A DNA stretch of 5,718 bases from JBHELQ01 sp046262995 (lineage in GTDB: Bacteria > Actinomycetota > Thermoleophilia > Solirubrobacterales > Thermoleophilaceae), in assembly GCA_046262995.1 (NCBI GenBank), contig JBHELQ010000008.1, positions 1-5,718 on the forward strand, read 5' to 3'. A model generated the notes under the pieces. It was not told the origin of the DNA and ran no database searches. It was given only the letters and a program-made list of their open reading frames with translations. Within the stretch, counting starts at the first letter, position 1. Each line of letters opens with the position of its first letter. Shown piece after piece: positions 1 to 5,323 of the stretch. The translations under genes were made by a program, and so were the position numbers.

Positions 1-173
<173 letters not shown>

Positions 174-177
<4 letters not shown>

Positions 178-395
178 AGTCGGTCGAGGTCCACAATCTC
201 GACGACCCGCAGCTGGTCGAGTTCGTGGGGCGTGCGCGGGAGGAGCTCTTCAACCTGCGCTTCCAGCACGCCACCGGACAGCTCGAGAACACCGCGCGCC
301 TGGCACACGCCAAGCGCGACCTGGCCCGCGGGCTCACGGTCGCGGGACAGCGCGGGATCGACGTGGAGCGCGAGCTGAGGCGGCAGGCGGCGTGA
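174..395 (+). CDS. rpmC: 50S ribosomal protein L29
   Basis: A 73-residue L29 (uL29), a small two-helix protein near the peptide exit tunnel that, from family knowledge, helps dock trigger factor and SRP. Visible hallmarks are the N-terminal helix (LVEFVGRAREELFNLRFQHATGQLENTAR, residues 14-42) and the second conserved stretch AHAKRDLARGLTV (residues 45-57), which fits the L29 signature. Length is normal for the family (60-80), with a slightly long basic/acidic C-terminus. The ATG at 174 overlaps the rplP stop, with an AGGGAG ribosome-binding match at 158-163 about 10 bases upstream. Its own stop overlaps the GTG start of rpsQ by four bases (GTGA). Gene order L16-L29-S17 is the standard end of the S10 operon. 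Confidence 0.96.
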
Positions 396-1033
396 TCGAG
401 GAAGAGAAGAACGGCACGCAGGAGCAGGAGGCGCCGGAGGAGGCCGCGCCCGCGGAGGAGAGCGCGGACGAAGCCGCCGCCGAGCAGCCGGCGGCGGAGG
501 AGGCCCCTGCCCAGGAAGCCCCCCCCGCGGAGGAAGCCCCCCCCGCGGAGGACGAGGGCGAGCCCGACTCACCGGAGCCGCTCTCGCCGAAGGAGCGCCG
601 CCGAACGAGCAGGTCGCAGTTCACCGGTGAGGCGCGCCCACAGCGCTCCCCGGAGGAGCGCCAGCAGGAGCGGCTGGACCGCCGCCGGCGGAAGGCCGAG
701 TCGCGCAGGCGTTGGCGCGGCCGCGCCCGCGAGCGCGCGAGGAGCGCGCCCTCCGCCGAGCCTCCCGCGCCGGTCGAGCGGGCGCACGGCAAGCCGCGCG
801 AGCGCCAGGGAGTCGTGGTGTCGGACGGGGCGGACAAGACGATCACCGTCCGCATCGACATGCAGCGGCCGCACCGCACCTACGGGAAGATCGTCCGCAC
901 CTCCTCCACGCTGCATGCCCACGACGAGGCGAACCAGGCCCACGTGGGCGACAAGGTCCTCCTGGTGGAGTCCCGCCCGCTCAGCCGCACCAAGCGCTGG
1001 CGCCTGATCGAGGTCCTGGAGCGAGCTCGATAG
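392..1033 (+). CDS. rpsQ: 30S ribosomal protein S17 with long N-terminal extension
   Basis: This 213-residue protein has a canonical S17 (uS17) OB-fold at its C-terminus, about residues 134-213: RQGVVVSDGADKTITV, RPHRTYGKIVR, HAHDEAN, VGDKVLLVESRPLSRTKRWRLIEVLE. S17 is a primary 16S rRNA-binding protein of the 30S subunit and is normally only about 80-90 residues long. The first ~133 residues are extra. Residues 1-60 hold 22 acidic and 1 basic residue with many Ala/Pro; residues 61-133 hold about 23 basic (mostly Arg) and 11 acidic. The GTG start overlaps the rpmC stop (GTGA). Reading the frame, no other ATG, GTG or TTG codon precedes the S17 domain (the next Met is 157, inside the fold), so the extension is very likely translated. 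Upstream Shine-Dalgarno match is weak, consistent with coupling. The tail looks disordered; its function is unknown. Confidence 0.93.
   Translation: MIEEEKNGTQEQEAPEEAAPAEESADEAAAEQPAAEEAPAQEAPPAEEAPPAEDEGEPDSPEPLSPKERRRTSRSQFTGEARPQRSPEERQQERLDRRRRKAESRRRWRGRARERARSAPSAEPPAPVERAHGKPRERQGVVVSDGADKTITVRIDMQRPHRTYGKIVRTSSTLHAHDEANQAHVGDKVLLVESRPLSRTKRWRLIEVLERAR
515..550 (+). repeat. 18-bp perfect tandem duplication inside the rpsQ extension
   Basis: Two perfect head-to-tail copies of an 18-base unit lie at 515-532 and 533-550. Each contains a run of eight C and encodes Glu-Ala-Pro-Pro-Ala-Glu, giving residues 42-47 and 48-53 of S17. The unit is a multiple of three, so gain or loss of copies keeps the frame, but slippage in either C8 run would shift the frame ahead of the essential S17 domain. 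This is seen directly in the sequence. It suggests the acidic extension grew by local duplication, which is an inference. Confidence 0.9.
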
Positions 1034-1402
1034 ATGATCCAGCAGGAATCCAGGCTCAAGGTCGCCGACAACACCGGCGCGCGCGAGGTCCTGTGCATCC
1101 GCGTCGCCGGCGGGTCGAAGCGCCGCTACGCGGGCGTCGGCGACGTGATCGTCTGCACGGTGAAGCAGGCGATCCCGCACGGCGCGGTCCGGAAGGGCGA
1201 GGTGGTTCGCGCCGTGGTCGTGAGAACGAAGAAGGGTTTCGGCCGCAACGACGGCACGGCGATCGCGTTCGACGAGAACGCCGCCGTGCTGATCGACCCG
1301 CAGAACAATCCCCGTGGCACGCGCATCTTCGGGCCGGTGGCGCGCGAGCTCCGGGACCGCAACTTCATGAAGATCGTCTCGCTCGCCCCGGAGGTGCTGT
1401 GA
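1034..1402 (+). CDS. rplN: 50S ribosomal protein L14
   Basis: A full-length (122-residue) L14 (uL14), a beta-barrel protein of the 50S subunit that contacts 23S rRNA and forms an intersubunit bridge with 16S rRNA; in the family it is also the docking site of the silencing factor RsfS. Conserved blocks are clear: MIQQESRLKVADNTGAREVLCIRV at the N-terminus, GVGDVIVCTVKQAIP, KGEVVRAVVVRTKK (residues 54-67), RNDGTAIAFDENAAVLID (71-88), and GTRIFGPVARELRDRNFMKIVSLAPEVL at the end. The ATG follows the rpsQ TAG directly, with no spacer base; the nearest Shine-Dalgarno-like GGAG is 1018-1021, a rather long 12 bases away. In many bacteria this gene opens the spc operon; here no promoter space separates it from rpsQ. 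No anomalies. Confidence 0.98.
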   Translation: MIQQESRLKVADNTGAREVLCIRVAGGSKRRYAGVGDVIVCTVKQAIPHGAVRKGEVVRAVVVRTKKGFGRNDGTAIAFDENAAVLIDPQNNPRGTRIFGPVARELRDRNFMKIVSLAPEVL

Positions 1403-1404
1403 GG

Positions 1405-1743
1405 ATGGCGAAGCTCAGGATCAGGAGCGGCGACACGGTCAAGGTCATGTCCGGCAAGGACCGCGGAAAGACCGGTCGGGTGCTGCGCGTCGATCCGGCC
1501 AGGCAGCGCGTCTACGTCGAGGGCGTGAGCGTCCGCAAGCGCCACATCCGGCCGCGCACCGTGCGGGACACCCAGCGCCAGCAGGACGTTGGCGGGATCG
1601 TGGAGTCCGAGGGCCCGATCCACGTGTCTAACGTGATGCTGATCGATCCGAAGTCCGGCGATCCCACGCGCGTGGGTGTCCGCCGCGACGAGGGCGGCCG
1701 GCGCGTGCGCGTTGCCAAGCGCTCGGGCCAGGAGATCGAGTGA
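1405..1743 (+). CDS. rplX: 50S ribosomal protein L24
   Basis: A 112-residue L24 (uL24), an assembly-initiator protein of the 50S subunit that binds the 5' region of 23S rRNA. The KOW motif is at residues 7-35 (RSGDTVKVMSGKDRGKTGRVLRVDP), followed by VYVEGVSVRKRHIRP, the conserved GGIVESEGPIHVSNVMLIDP block (residues 63-82) and a basic, charged tail. Length is close to the usual ~105. The frame is open far upstream (ATG at 712), but similarity begins at MAKLRIRSGD, and the ATG at 1405 has a GGAGG at 1390-1394 ten bases upstream, so this start is well supported. There is a two-base gap after rplN, and the stop overlaps the rplE start in a TGATG junction. Confidence 0.97.
   Translation: MAKLRIRSGDTVKVMSGKDRGKTGRVLRVDPARQRVYVEGVSVRKRHIRPRTVRDTQRQQDVGGIVESEGPIHVSNVMLIDPKSGDPTRVGVRRDEGGRRVRVAKRSGQEIE
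1731..1734 (+). promoter_or_regulatory. ribosome binding site deciding the rplE start
   Basis: GGAG lies 8 bases upstream of the ATG at 1743 but only 5 bases upstream of the alternative in-frame GTG at 1740. The spacing favours the ATG, which overlaps the rplX stop by one base (TGATG). The two options differ by one residue. Confidence 0.6.
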
Positions 1744-2567
1744 TGGAAGGCTCGACGGCCACAGTCCCGCCGCGGCTCAAGGAGCGCTACGAGCAGGAGA
1801 TCCGCCCGCGGCTGCGCGAGCGCTACGGCTACGGCAACCTGATGCAGGTCCCGCGCGTGGAGAAGATCACGCTGAACATGGGCGTGGGCGAGGCGAAGCA
1901 GGACTCGAAGCTGCTCGACGCGGCCCAGGAGCAGCTCGCCACGATCGCCGGCCAGCGGCCCAACCAGCGCATCGCGCGCAAGTCGATCGCCGCCTTCAAG
2001 CTGCGCGAGGGGATGCCGGTGGGCGTCTCCGTGACGCTCCGCCGGGCCCACATGTACGAGTTCCTCGACCGGCTCATGTCGGTGGCGATCCCGCGCATCC
2101 GCGACTTCCGGGGACTCAGCCCGCGCTCGTTCGACGGTCGCGGCAACTACTCCATGGGAGTGCGGGAGCAGATCATCTTTCCCGAGATCGACTACGACTC
2201 GATCGACCAGGTGCGCGGGCTGGACGTGACCATCACCACCAGCGCGCAGAGCGACGAGGAGGCTTTCGCCCTGCTCCAGGAGTTCGGCATGCCATTCTCC
2301 AGCGAGGGGCGCCCGGGCGAGCACGCGGCCGAGGAGGTGGACCCGGACGAGGAGCGGCGCAAGGAGGAGGCTCGCCAACGGGCCGAGGCCGAGCAGGCGG
2401 CGCTGGAGCAGCTGAAGGAGGAGAACCCCGAGGCCTACGAGAAGCCCGTGCGCGCCGAGGACGAGGAGGGCCCGGAGGCCGAAGGAGCGGAACGCGACAC
2501 GGGCGCCGGCGAGCCCGGTCCCGCGGAGGGCGCCACGCCCCCCGGAAAATCAAGCGACGAGAGCTAG
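1743..2567 (+). CDS. rplE: 50S ribosomal protein L5 with acidic C-terminal extension
   Basis: L5 (uL5) sits in the central protuberance of the 50S subunit, binds 5S rRNA and contacts the P-site tRNA and S13. Residues 1-185 are a normal complete L5: RLKERYEQEIRPRL, GNLMQVPRVEKITLNMGVGEA (32-51), QRPNQRIARKSIAAFKLREGMPVGVSVTLR (71-100), YEFLDRLMSVAIPRIRDFRGL, GRGNYSMGVREQIIFPEIDYD and the usual end at EEAFALLQEFGMPF. The family normally stops near 180-190; here about 89 residues (186-274) follow. This tail has about 29 acidic and 11 basic residues. Residues 199-229 look like a charged helix or coiled coil, and a Gly/Pro/Glu-rich end follows. A zinc-type S14 gene starts six bases after the stop, so the tail is not a run-on into another gene. 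ATG 1743 is preferred over GTG 1740 on ribosome-binding-site spacing. Confidence 0.95.
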   Translation: MEGSTATVPPRLKERYEQEIRPRLRERYGYGNLMQVPRVEKITLNMGVGEAKQDSKLLDAAQEQLATIAGQRPNQRIARKSIAAFKLREGMPVGVSVTLRRAHMYEFLDRLMSVAIPRIRDFRGLSPRSFDGRGNYSMGVREQIIFPEIDYDSIDQVRGLDVTITTSAQSDEEAFALLQEFGMPFSSEGRPGEHAAEEVDPDEERRKEEARQRAEAEQAALEQLKEENPEAYEKPVRAEDEEGPEAEGAERDTGAGEPGPAEGATPPGKSSDES

Positions 2568-2573
2568 GAGCAG

Positions 2574-2759
2574 ATGGCCAAGACCTCCCAGAAGGTGCGC
2601 GCCCAGCGCACCCAGAAGTTCAAGACACGCAACTACAACCGCTGCAGGCGCTGCGGCCGCCCGCGCGCGTACCTGCGCAAGTTCGGGCTCTGCCGCATCT
2701 GCCTGCGCGAGATCGCCCACAAGGGAATGATCCCCGGGCTGACCAAGTCCAGCTGGTAG
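2574..2759 (+). CDS. rpsZ: 30S ribosomal protein S14, zinc-binding type (type Z)
   Basis: A 61-residue S14 (uS14) of the short zinc-ribbon class, located in the head of the 30S subunit. Two CxxC pairs are intact: Cys24/Cys27 (CRRC) and Cys40/Cys43 (CRIC), expected to hold one zinc ion. The C-terminal block CLREIAHKGMIPGLTKSSW is typical of the family, as is the start MAKTSQKVRAQR. From family knowledge, many bacteria, actinobacteria included, also carry a zinc-free paralogue used in zinc starvation; whether this genome does cannot be seen here. A GGAG at 2567-2570 is unusually close (3 bases) to the ATG; a GAGAG at 2559-2563 gives better spacing. It sits in the standard place between L5 and S8. 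The gene is often annotated rpsN. Confidence 0.97.
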   Translation: MAKTSQKVRAQRTQKFKTRNYNRCRRCGRPRAYLRKFGLCRICLREIAHKGMIPGLTKSSW

Positions 2760-2763
2760 CCGC

Positions 2764-3156
2764 ATGACCGACCCGATCGCCGACTTCCTTACCCGCATCC
2801 GCAACGGCCTCCAGGCCGACCACGACGCGGTCGAGATGCCCGCCTCGACCTACAAGGCCGAGATCGCGCGCATCCTGCGCGAGCAGGGCTACATCGAGGA
2901 CTTCGCGGTCGAGCCGGGGCGGGTGGGCCAGACGCTGCGCGTCACGCTCAAGTACACGGAGGACCGCCGCTCGGTGATCAGCGGCATGGAGAGGGTCTCC
3001 CGCCCGGGACGCCGCCAGTACGTGTCGGCCAAGGAGGTGCCGAGGGTGCTGGGCGGCATGGGCACGGCGATCGTCTCGACCTCCCGGGGAGTGATGACCG
3101 GTCACGACGCGCGCCGCGAGCGCGTCGGCGGCGAGCTCGTGGCGAGGGTCTGGTAG
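2764..3156 (+). CDS. rpsH: 30S ribosomal protein S8
   Basis: A complete 130-residue S8 (uS8), a primary binder of the 16S rRNA central domain. In E. coli S8 also represses spc operon translation by binding its own mRNA near the L5 gene; I could not identify an equivalent site here. Conserved parts are MTDPIADFLTRIRNG at the start, the YKAEIARILREQGYIEDF helix region (residues 30-47), the VPRVLGGMGTAIVSTSRGVMT signature (92-112), DARRERVGGELVARVW at the C-terminus and the invariant terminal Trp. Length is typical for the family. It starts four bases after the rpsZ stop with no convincing Shine-Dalgarno, so it probably depends on coupling with the gene upstream. No anomalies. Confidence 0.97.
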   Translation: MTDPIADFLTRIRNGLQADHDAVEMPASTYKAEIARILREQGYIEDFAVEPGRVGQTLRVTLKYTEDRRSVISGMERVSRPGRRQYVSAKEVPRVLGGMGTAIVSTSRGVMTGHDARRERVGGELVARVW

Positions 3157-3166
3157 GGCGGGCGGC

Positions 3167-3700
3167 ATGAGTCGGATCGGCAAGCAACCGGTTCCCGTGC
3201 CCGATGGGGTCGAGGTCTCGATCGAGCCGGAGGGCGTGACAGTCAAGGGGCCGAAGGGCGAGCTCCGGGAGCGGGTGGCGCGCGAGATCGACGTGGCCCA
3301 GGAGGACGGGGAGCTCGTGGTGCGGCGGCCCTCCGACCGGGGGCAGCATCGCGCACTGCACGGCCTCACCCGGAGCCTGATCGCGAACATGGTCCAGGGA
3401 GTCACCGAGGGCTTCGAGAAGCGGCTCGAGCTCCAGGGGGTGGGCTACCGCGCCCAGCTCCAGGGCCGCAAGCTGACGCTGAGCGTGGGCTACTCGCACC
3501 CGGTCGAGATCGAGGCGCCCGAGGGGATCGACTTCGAAGTGCCTGCTCCCACGCAGATCGTGGTGCGGGGCATCTCCAAGCAGGCGGTGGGGGAGGTCGC
3601 GGCGAGCATCCGCAAGCGCCGCCCGCCGGAGCCCTACAAGGGCAAGGGAATCCGCTACCAGGGCGAATACGTGGCACGCAAGGTGGGCAAGCGGGCGTGA
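3167..3700 (+). CDS. rplF: 50S ribosomal protein L6
   Basis: A complete 177-residue L6 (uL6), which lies at the base of the L7/L12 stalk next to the sarcin-ricin loop, where elongation factors bind. The two related alpha/beta domains are visible: MSRIGKQPVPVPDGVEV through LIANMVQGVTEGFEKRLELQGVGYRAQ, then KLTLSVGYSHPVEIEAPEGI through the RNA-binding end. The L6 signature PEPYKGKGI is at residues 154-162, followed by the basic tail EYVARKVGKRA. Length matches the family (175-180). The ATG is ten bases after the rpsH stop, behind a G-rich but poor ribosome-binding sequence. Its stop overlaps the GTG of rplR by four bases (GTGA). Confidence 0.97.
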   Translation: MSRIGKQPVPVPDGVEVSIEPEGVTVKGPKGELRERVAREIDVAQEDGELVVRRPSDRGQHRALHGLTRSLIANMVQGVTEGFEKRLELQGVGYRAQLQGRKLTLSVGYSHPVEIEAPEGIDFEVPAPTQIVVRGISKQAVGEVAASIRKRRPPEPYKGKGIRYQGEYVARKVGKRA

Positions 3701-4050
3701 CCGTCAAGACCGGAGCCCAGGCGCGCCTTCGCCGTCGCCGCCGCGTGCGCGCCAAGGTGCGCGGCAGCGCGGAGCGCCCGCGGCTGGCGGTGTTCCGCTC
3801 GAACCGCGGCGTGCAGGCGCAGCTGATCGACGACGACCGCGGCCACACGCTGGCCGCCGTCAGCTGGGTCGAGCCCGAGCTGCGCGAGCTGCAGCGCATG
3901 GAGCAGGCGAAGCGTGCGGGCGAGGTCCTGGCGGGGCGCGCGAAGGAGGCCGGTGTCGAGGCCTGCGTGTTCGATCGCGGCGGCTACCGCTACCACGGCA
4001 AGGTCAAGGCGCTGGCAGACGGGGCCCGCGAGGGCGGCCTGAGGTTCTGA
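3697..4050 (+). CDS. rplR: 50S ribosomal protein L18
   Basis: A complete 117-residue L18 (uL18), a 5S rRNA-binding protein that with L5 and L25/CTC anchors 5S rRNA in the central protuberance. It has the expected arginine-rich, flexible N-terminus (residues 10-22, with five consecutive Arg at 12-16), then RPRLAVFRSNRGVQAQLIDD (27-46), GHTLAAVS, a helix region with AGEVLAGRAKEAGV, and the strongly conserved end FDRGGYRYHGKVKALADGAREGGLRF (92-117). Length is normal. The start is GTG overlapping the rplF stop, with AGGTGG at 3681-3686 giving a reasonable ribosome-binding site. It is followed by the largest gap of the window, only 24 bases, before rpsE. Confidence 0.97.
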   Translation: MTVKTGAQARLRRRRRVRAKVRGSAERPRLAVFRSNRGVQAQLIDDDRGHTLAAVSWVEPELRELQRMEQAKRAGEVLAGRAKEAGVEACVFDRGGYRYHGKVKALADGAREGGLRF

Positions 4051-4062
4051 GCACTTCGCTAC

Positions 4063-4067
4063 GGTGA
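4063..4067 (+). promoter_or_regulatory. ribosome binding site deciding the rpsE start
   Basis: GGTGA lies 7 bases upstream of the ATG at 4075. An in-frame TTG at 4069 would add two residues (Met-Ser) but would leave one base between this motif and the start, so ATG 4075 is preferred. Confidence 0.55.
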
Positions 4068-4074
4068 GTTGAGC

Positions 4075-4650
4075 ATGGCTTCCAGGGACAGGATGCGCAG
4101 CCGCGCGGGGCAGGACCTGCAGGAGCGGGTCGTGGAGATCAACCGCGTCGCCAAGGTGGTCAAGGGCGGGCGGCGTTTCTCCTTCACGGCGCTCGTCGTC
4201 GTGGGCGACGAGAAGTCGCGCGTCGGCGTCGGCTATGGGAAGGCCAACGAGGTGCCGGTCGCGATCCAGAAGGGCGTCGAGAAGGCCCGCCGCGGCCTGT
4301 TCGACGTGCCGATGCACGGCGCCACGATCACCCACGGGGTCATCGGCCGTCACGGCGCCGCGCGCGTGCTGCTGAAGCCGGCCTCCGCCGGTACCGGCGT
4401 GATCGCCGGCGGTGGGGTGCGCGCGGTGCTGGAGCTCGCGGGCATCCATGACGTGCTGTCGAAGTCCCTGGGCAGCCAGAACCCGATCAACCTGGTCAAG
4501 GCCACGGTGGCCGCCCTGAAGGACCTGCGGAGCCCGGAGCAGGTCGCCGAGCTGCGCGGCCTCACCGTCAGGCAGGTGCTCGGGCTCGAGCCCCGCGAGC
4601 AGGGCCAGGAGGCGAGTCCCGAACCCGCTCAGGAGCCCGCCGCCTCGTGA
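4075..4650 (+). CDS. rpsE: 30S ribosomal protein S5
   Basis: A 191-residue S5 (uS5), a 30S protein near the mRNA entry channel that, from family knowledge, takes part in decoding fidelity and mRNA unwinding. The N-terminal double-stranded-RNA-binding-like domain reads LQERVVEINRVAKVVKGGRRFSFTALVVVGDEKSRVGVGYGKANEVPVAIQKGVEKAR (residues 15-72). The C-terminal domain carries GATITHGVIGRHGAARVLLKPASAGTGVIAGGGVRAVLELAGIHDVLSKSLGSQNPIN (82-138) and VAELRG. Residues 172-191 form an extra Glu/Pro/Ala/Gln-rich tail after LTVRQVLGL; C-terminal tails of variable length are common in S5. The start ATG 4075 is chosen over TTG 4069 because of ribosome-binding-site spacing and the MASRDR beginning. The stop overlaps the GTG of rpmD (GTGA). 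Confidence 0.96.
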   Translation: MASRDRMRSRAGQDLQERVVEINRVAKVVKGGRRFSFTALVVVGDEKSRVGVGYGKANEVPVAIQKGVEKARRGLFDVPMHGATITHGVIGRHGAARVLLKPASAGTGVIAGGGVRAVLELAGIHDVLSKSLGSQNPINLVKATVAALKDLRSPEQVAELRGLTVRQVLGLEPREQGQEASPEPAQEPAAS

Positions 4651-4829
4651 GCGACAGCATCAAGCTGAAGCAGGTCCGATCCGCCAACGGCTCGAGCCGG
4701 AAGCAGCACGACACGCTGCGCTCGCTCGGCCTCGGCCGGATCGGCAAGTCGGCGGAGCGTGCCGACGGACCTGCGCTCCGGGGGCAGATCCAGGCGGTGC
4801 GCCACCTGATCGAGCTGGAGGACGGCTGA
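4647..4829 (+). CDS. rpmD: 50S ribosomal protein L30
   Basis: A complete 60-residue L30 (uL30), a small 50S protein that is absent from some bacterial lineages. Conserved elements are IKLKQVRSANGSSRKQHDTLRSLGLGRIGKS (residues 5-35), the family's strand-helix with the K-Q-x-x-TL-x-x-LGL core, then GPALRGQIQAVRHLIELED, the second helix and final strand. Length is typical. It starts with GTG overlapping the rpsE stop, with an AGGAG at 4631-4635 eleven bases upstream. The stop overlaps the rplO ATG by one base (TGATG). Its position between S5 and L15 is the standard spc arrangement and supports the assignment of this short gene. Confidence 0.96.
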   Translation: MSDSIKLKQVRSANGSSRKQHDTLRSLGLGRIGKSAERADGPALRGQIQAVRHLIELEDG

Positions 4830-5320
4830 TGGCGGACGAGCAGCGCAAGGGCCTCCACAACCTGAAGCCCGCCCGTGGCTCGCGCAAGGCGCGCAAGCGT
4901 GTCGGCCGCGGCGAGGGCTCGGGCCTGGGTGAGACGGCGGGCCGCGGGGTCAAGGGCGCCGGCGCGCGCTCCGGCCGCAAGCGCAAGGTGAACTTCGAGG
5001 GCGGCCAGAACCCGATCCACATGCGCATGCGCAAGCTGCGCGGGCCCCACATGAAGAAGTCGATGCCGTTCGAGCAGTTCCGCAGCCGCACCCAGCCGGT
5101 CAACCTCGCCGACCTCGACCAGCGCTTCGACAAGGGCGCCGAGGTCACCCCCGACAGCCTGCGTCAGAACGGCCTCGCCACTCGCAAGGGGATCCCGGTC
5201 AAGGTCCTGGGCCAGGGCGAGCTGTCGAAGGCGCTCACGGTTCGCGCGCACGCGTTCTCCAAGTCGGCCCGGGAGAAGATCGAGGCGGCCGGCGGAAGCT
5301 GCGAGTCGATCGAGGCGTAG
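4829..5320 (+). CDS. rplO: 50S ribosomal protein L15
   Basis: A complete 163-residue L15 (uL15), a late-assembly 50S protein whose long basic N-terminal arm threads into 23S rRNA. The arm is clear: GLHNLKPARGSRKARKRVGRGEGSGLGETAGRGVKGAGARSGRKRK (residues 8-53), followed by NFEGGQNPIHMRMRKLRG. The globular C-terminal domain contains VNLADLDQRFDKGAEVTPDSLRQNGL (91-116) and the L15 signature region IPVKVLGQGELSKALTVRAHAFSKSAREKIEAAGG (122-156). Length is slightly above the typical ~145-150 residues. The start has one of the best ribosome-binding sites in the window, GGAGG at 4817-4821 with 7-base spacing, in addition to the TGATG overlap. SecY starts three bases after the stop. Confidence 0.97.
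   Translation: MADEQRKGLHNLKPARGSRKARKRVGRGEGSGLGETAGRGVKGAGARSGRKRKVNFEGGQNPIHMRMRKLRGPHMKKSMPFEQFRSRTQPVNLADLDQRFDKGAEVTPDSLRQNGLATRKGIPVKVLGQGELSKALTVRAHAFSKSAREKIEAAGGSCESIEA
5312..5315 (+). promoter_or_regulatory. ribosome binding site of secY
   Basis: GAGG lies within the last codons of rplO, 8 bases upstream of the ATG at 5324. It supports this ATG over the second in-frame ATG at 5339. Confidence 0.5.
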
Positions 5321-5323
5321 CCG

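Noticed and set aside
334..879. Antisense Ser/Ala-rich frame opposite the S17 extension, as an alternative reading of that DNA
   Set aside because: Its serine/alanine repeats mirror the GAG/GCC codons of the + strand. The + frame is continuous with the intact S17 domain and coupled to rpmC.
712..1743. Open frame of 343 codons that reads into rplX, suggesting a giant L24
   Set aside because: Bases 712-1404 are the real frames of rpsQ and rplN. The upstream translation is Arg/Gly/Pro-rich shadow of GC-rich DNA, and L24 similarity starts at MAKLRIRSGD.
1512..2378. Long antisense open frame (288 codons) opposite rplX and rplE
   Set aside because: It is a typical minus-strand shadow of third-position GC bias. 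No recognisable motif, and conserved ribosomal genes occupy the + strand.
2298..2567. L5 tail as a frameshift artefact or remnant of an inserted gene
   Set aside because: Base and codon use match the neighbours, the frame stays open to a stop six bases before rpsZ, and no other reading gives a recognisable protein.
1676..2767. 363-codon frame overlapping rplE and rpsZ on the same strand
   Set aside because: It is low-complexity Arg/Ala/Gly shadow of rplE, which has clear family motifs in another frame.
4051..4074. Terminator or promoter in the rplR-rpsE spacer
   Set aside because: Only a three-base-pair CAC/GTG stem can be drawn, with no T-run, and no recognisable -35/-10 pair fits.
3655..4449. 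Long antisense open frame (264 codons) opposite rplR and rpsE
   Set aside because: Its composition is that of a shadow frame (His/Ala/Leu/Arg-rich), and real conserved genes lie opposite.
4069..4650. TTG at 4069 as the start of rpsE
   Set aside because: It leaves only one base after the GGTGA motif, whereas ATG 4075 has a 7-base spacing and a typical S5 beginning.
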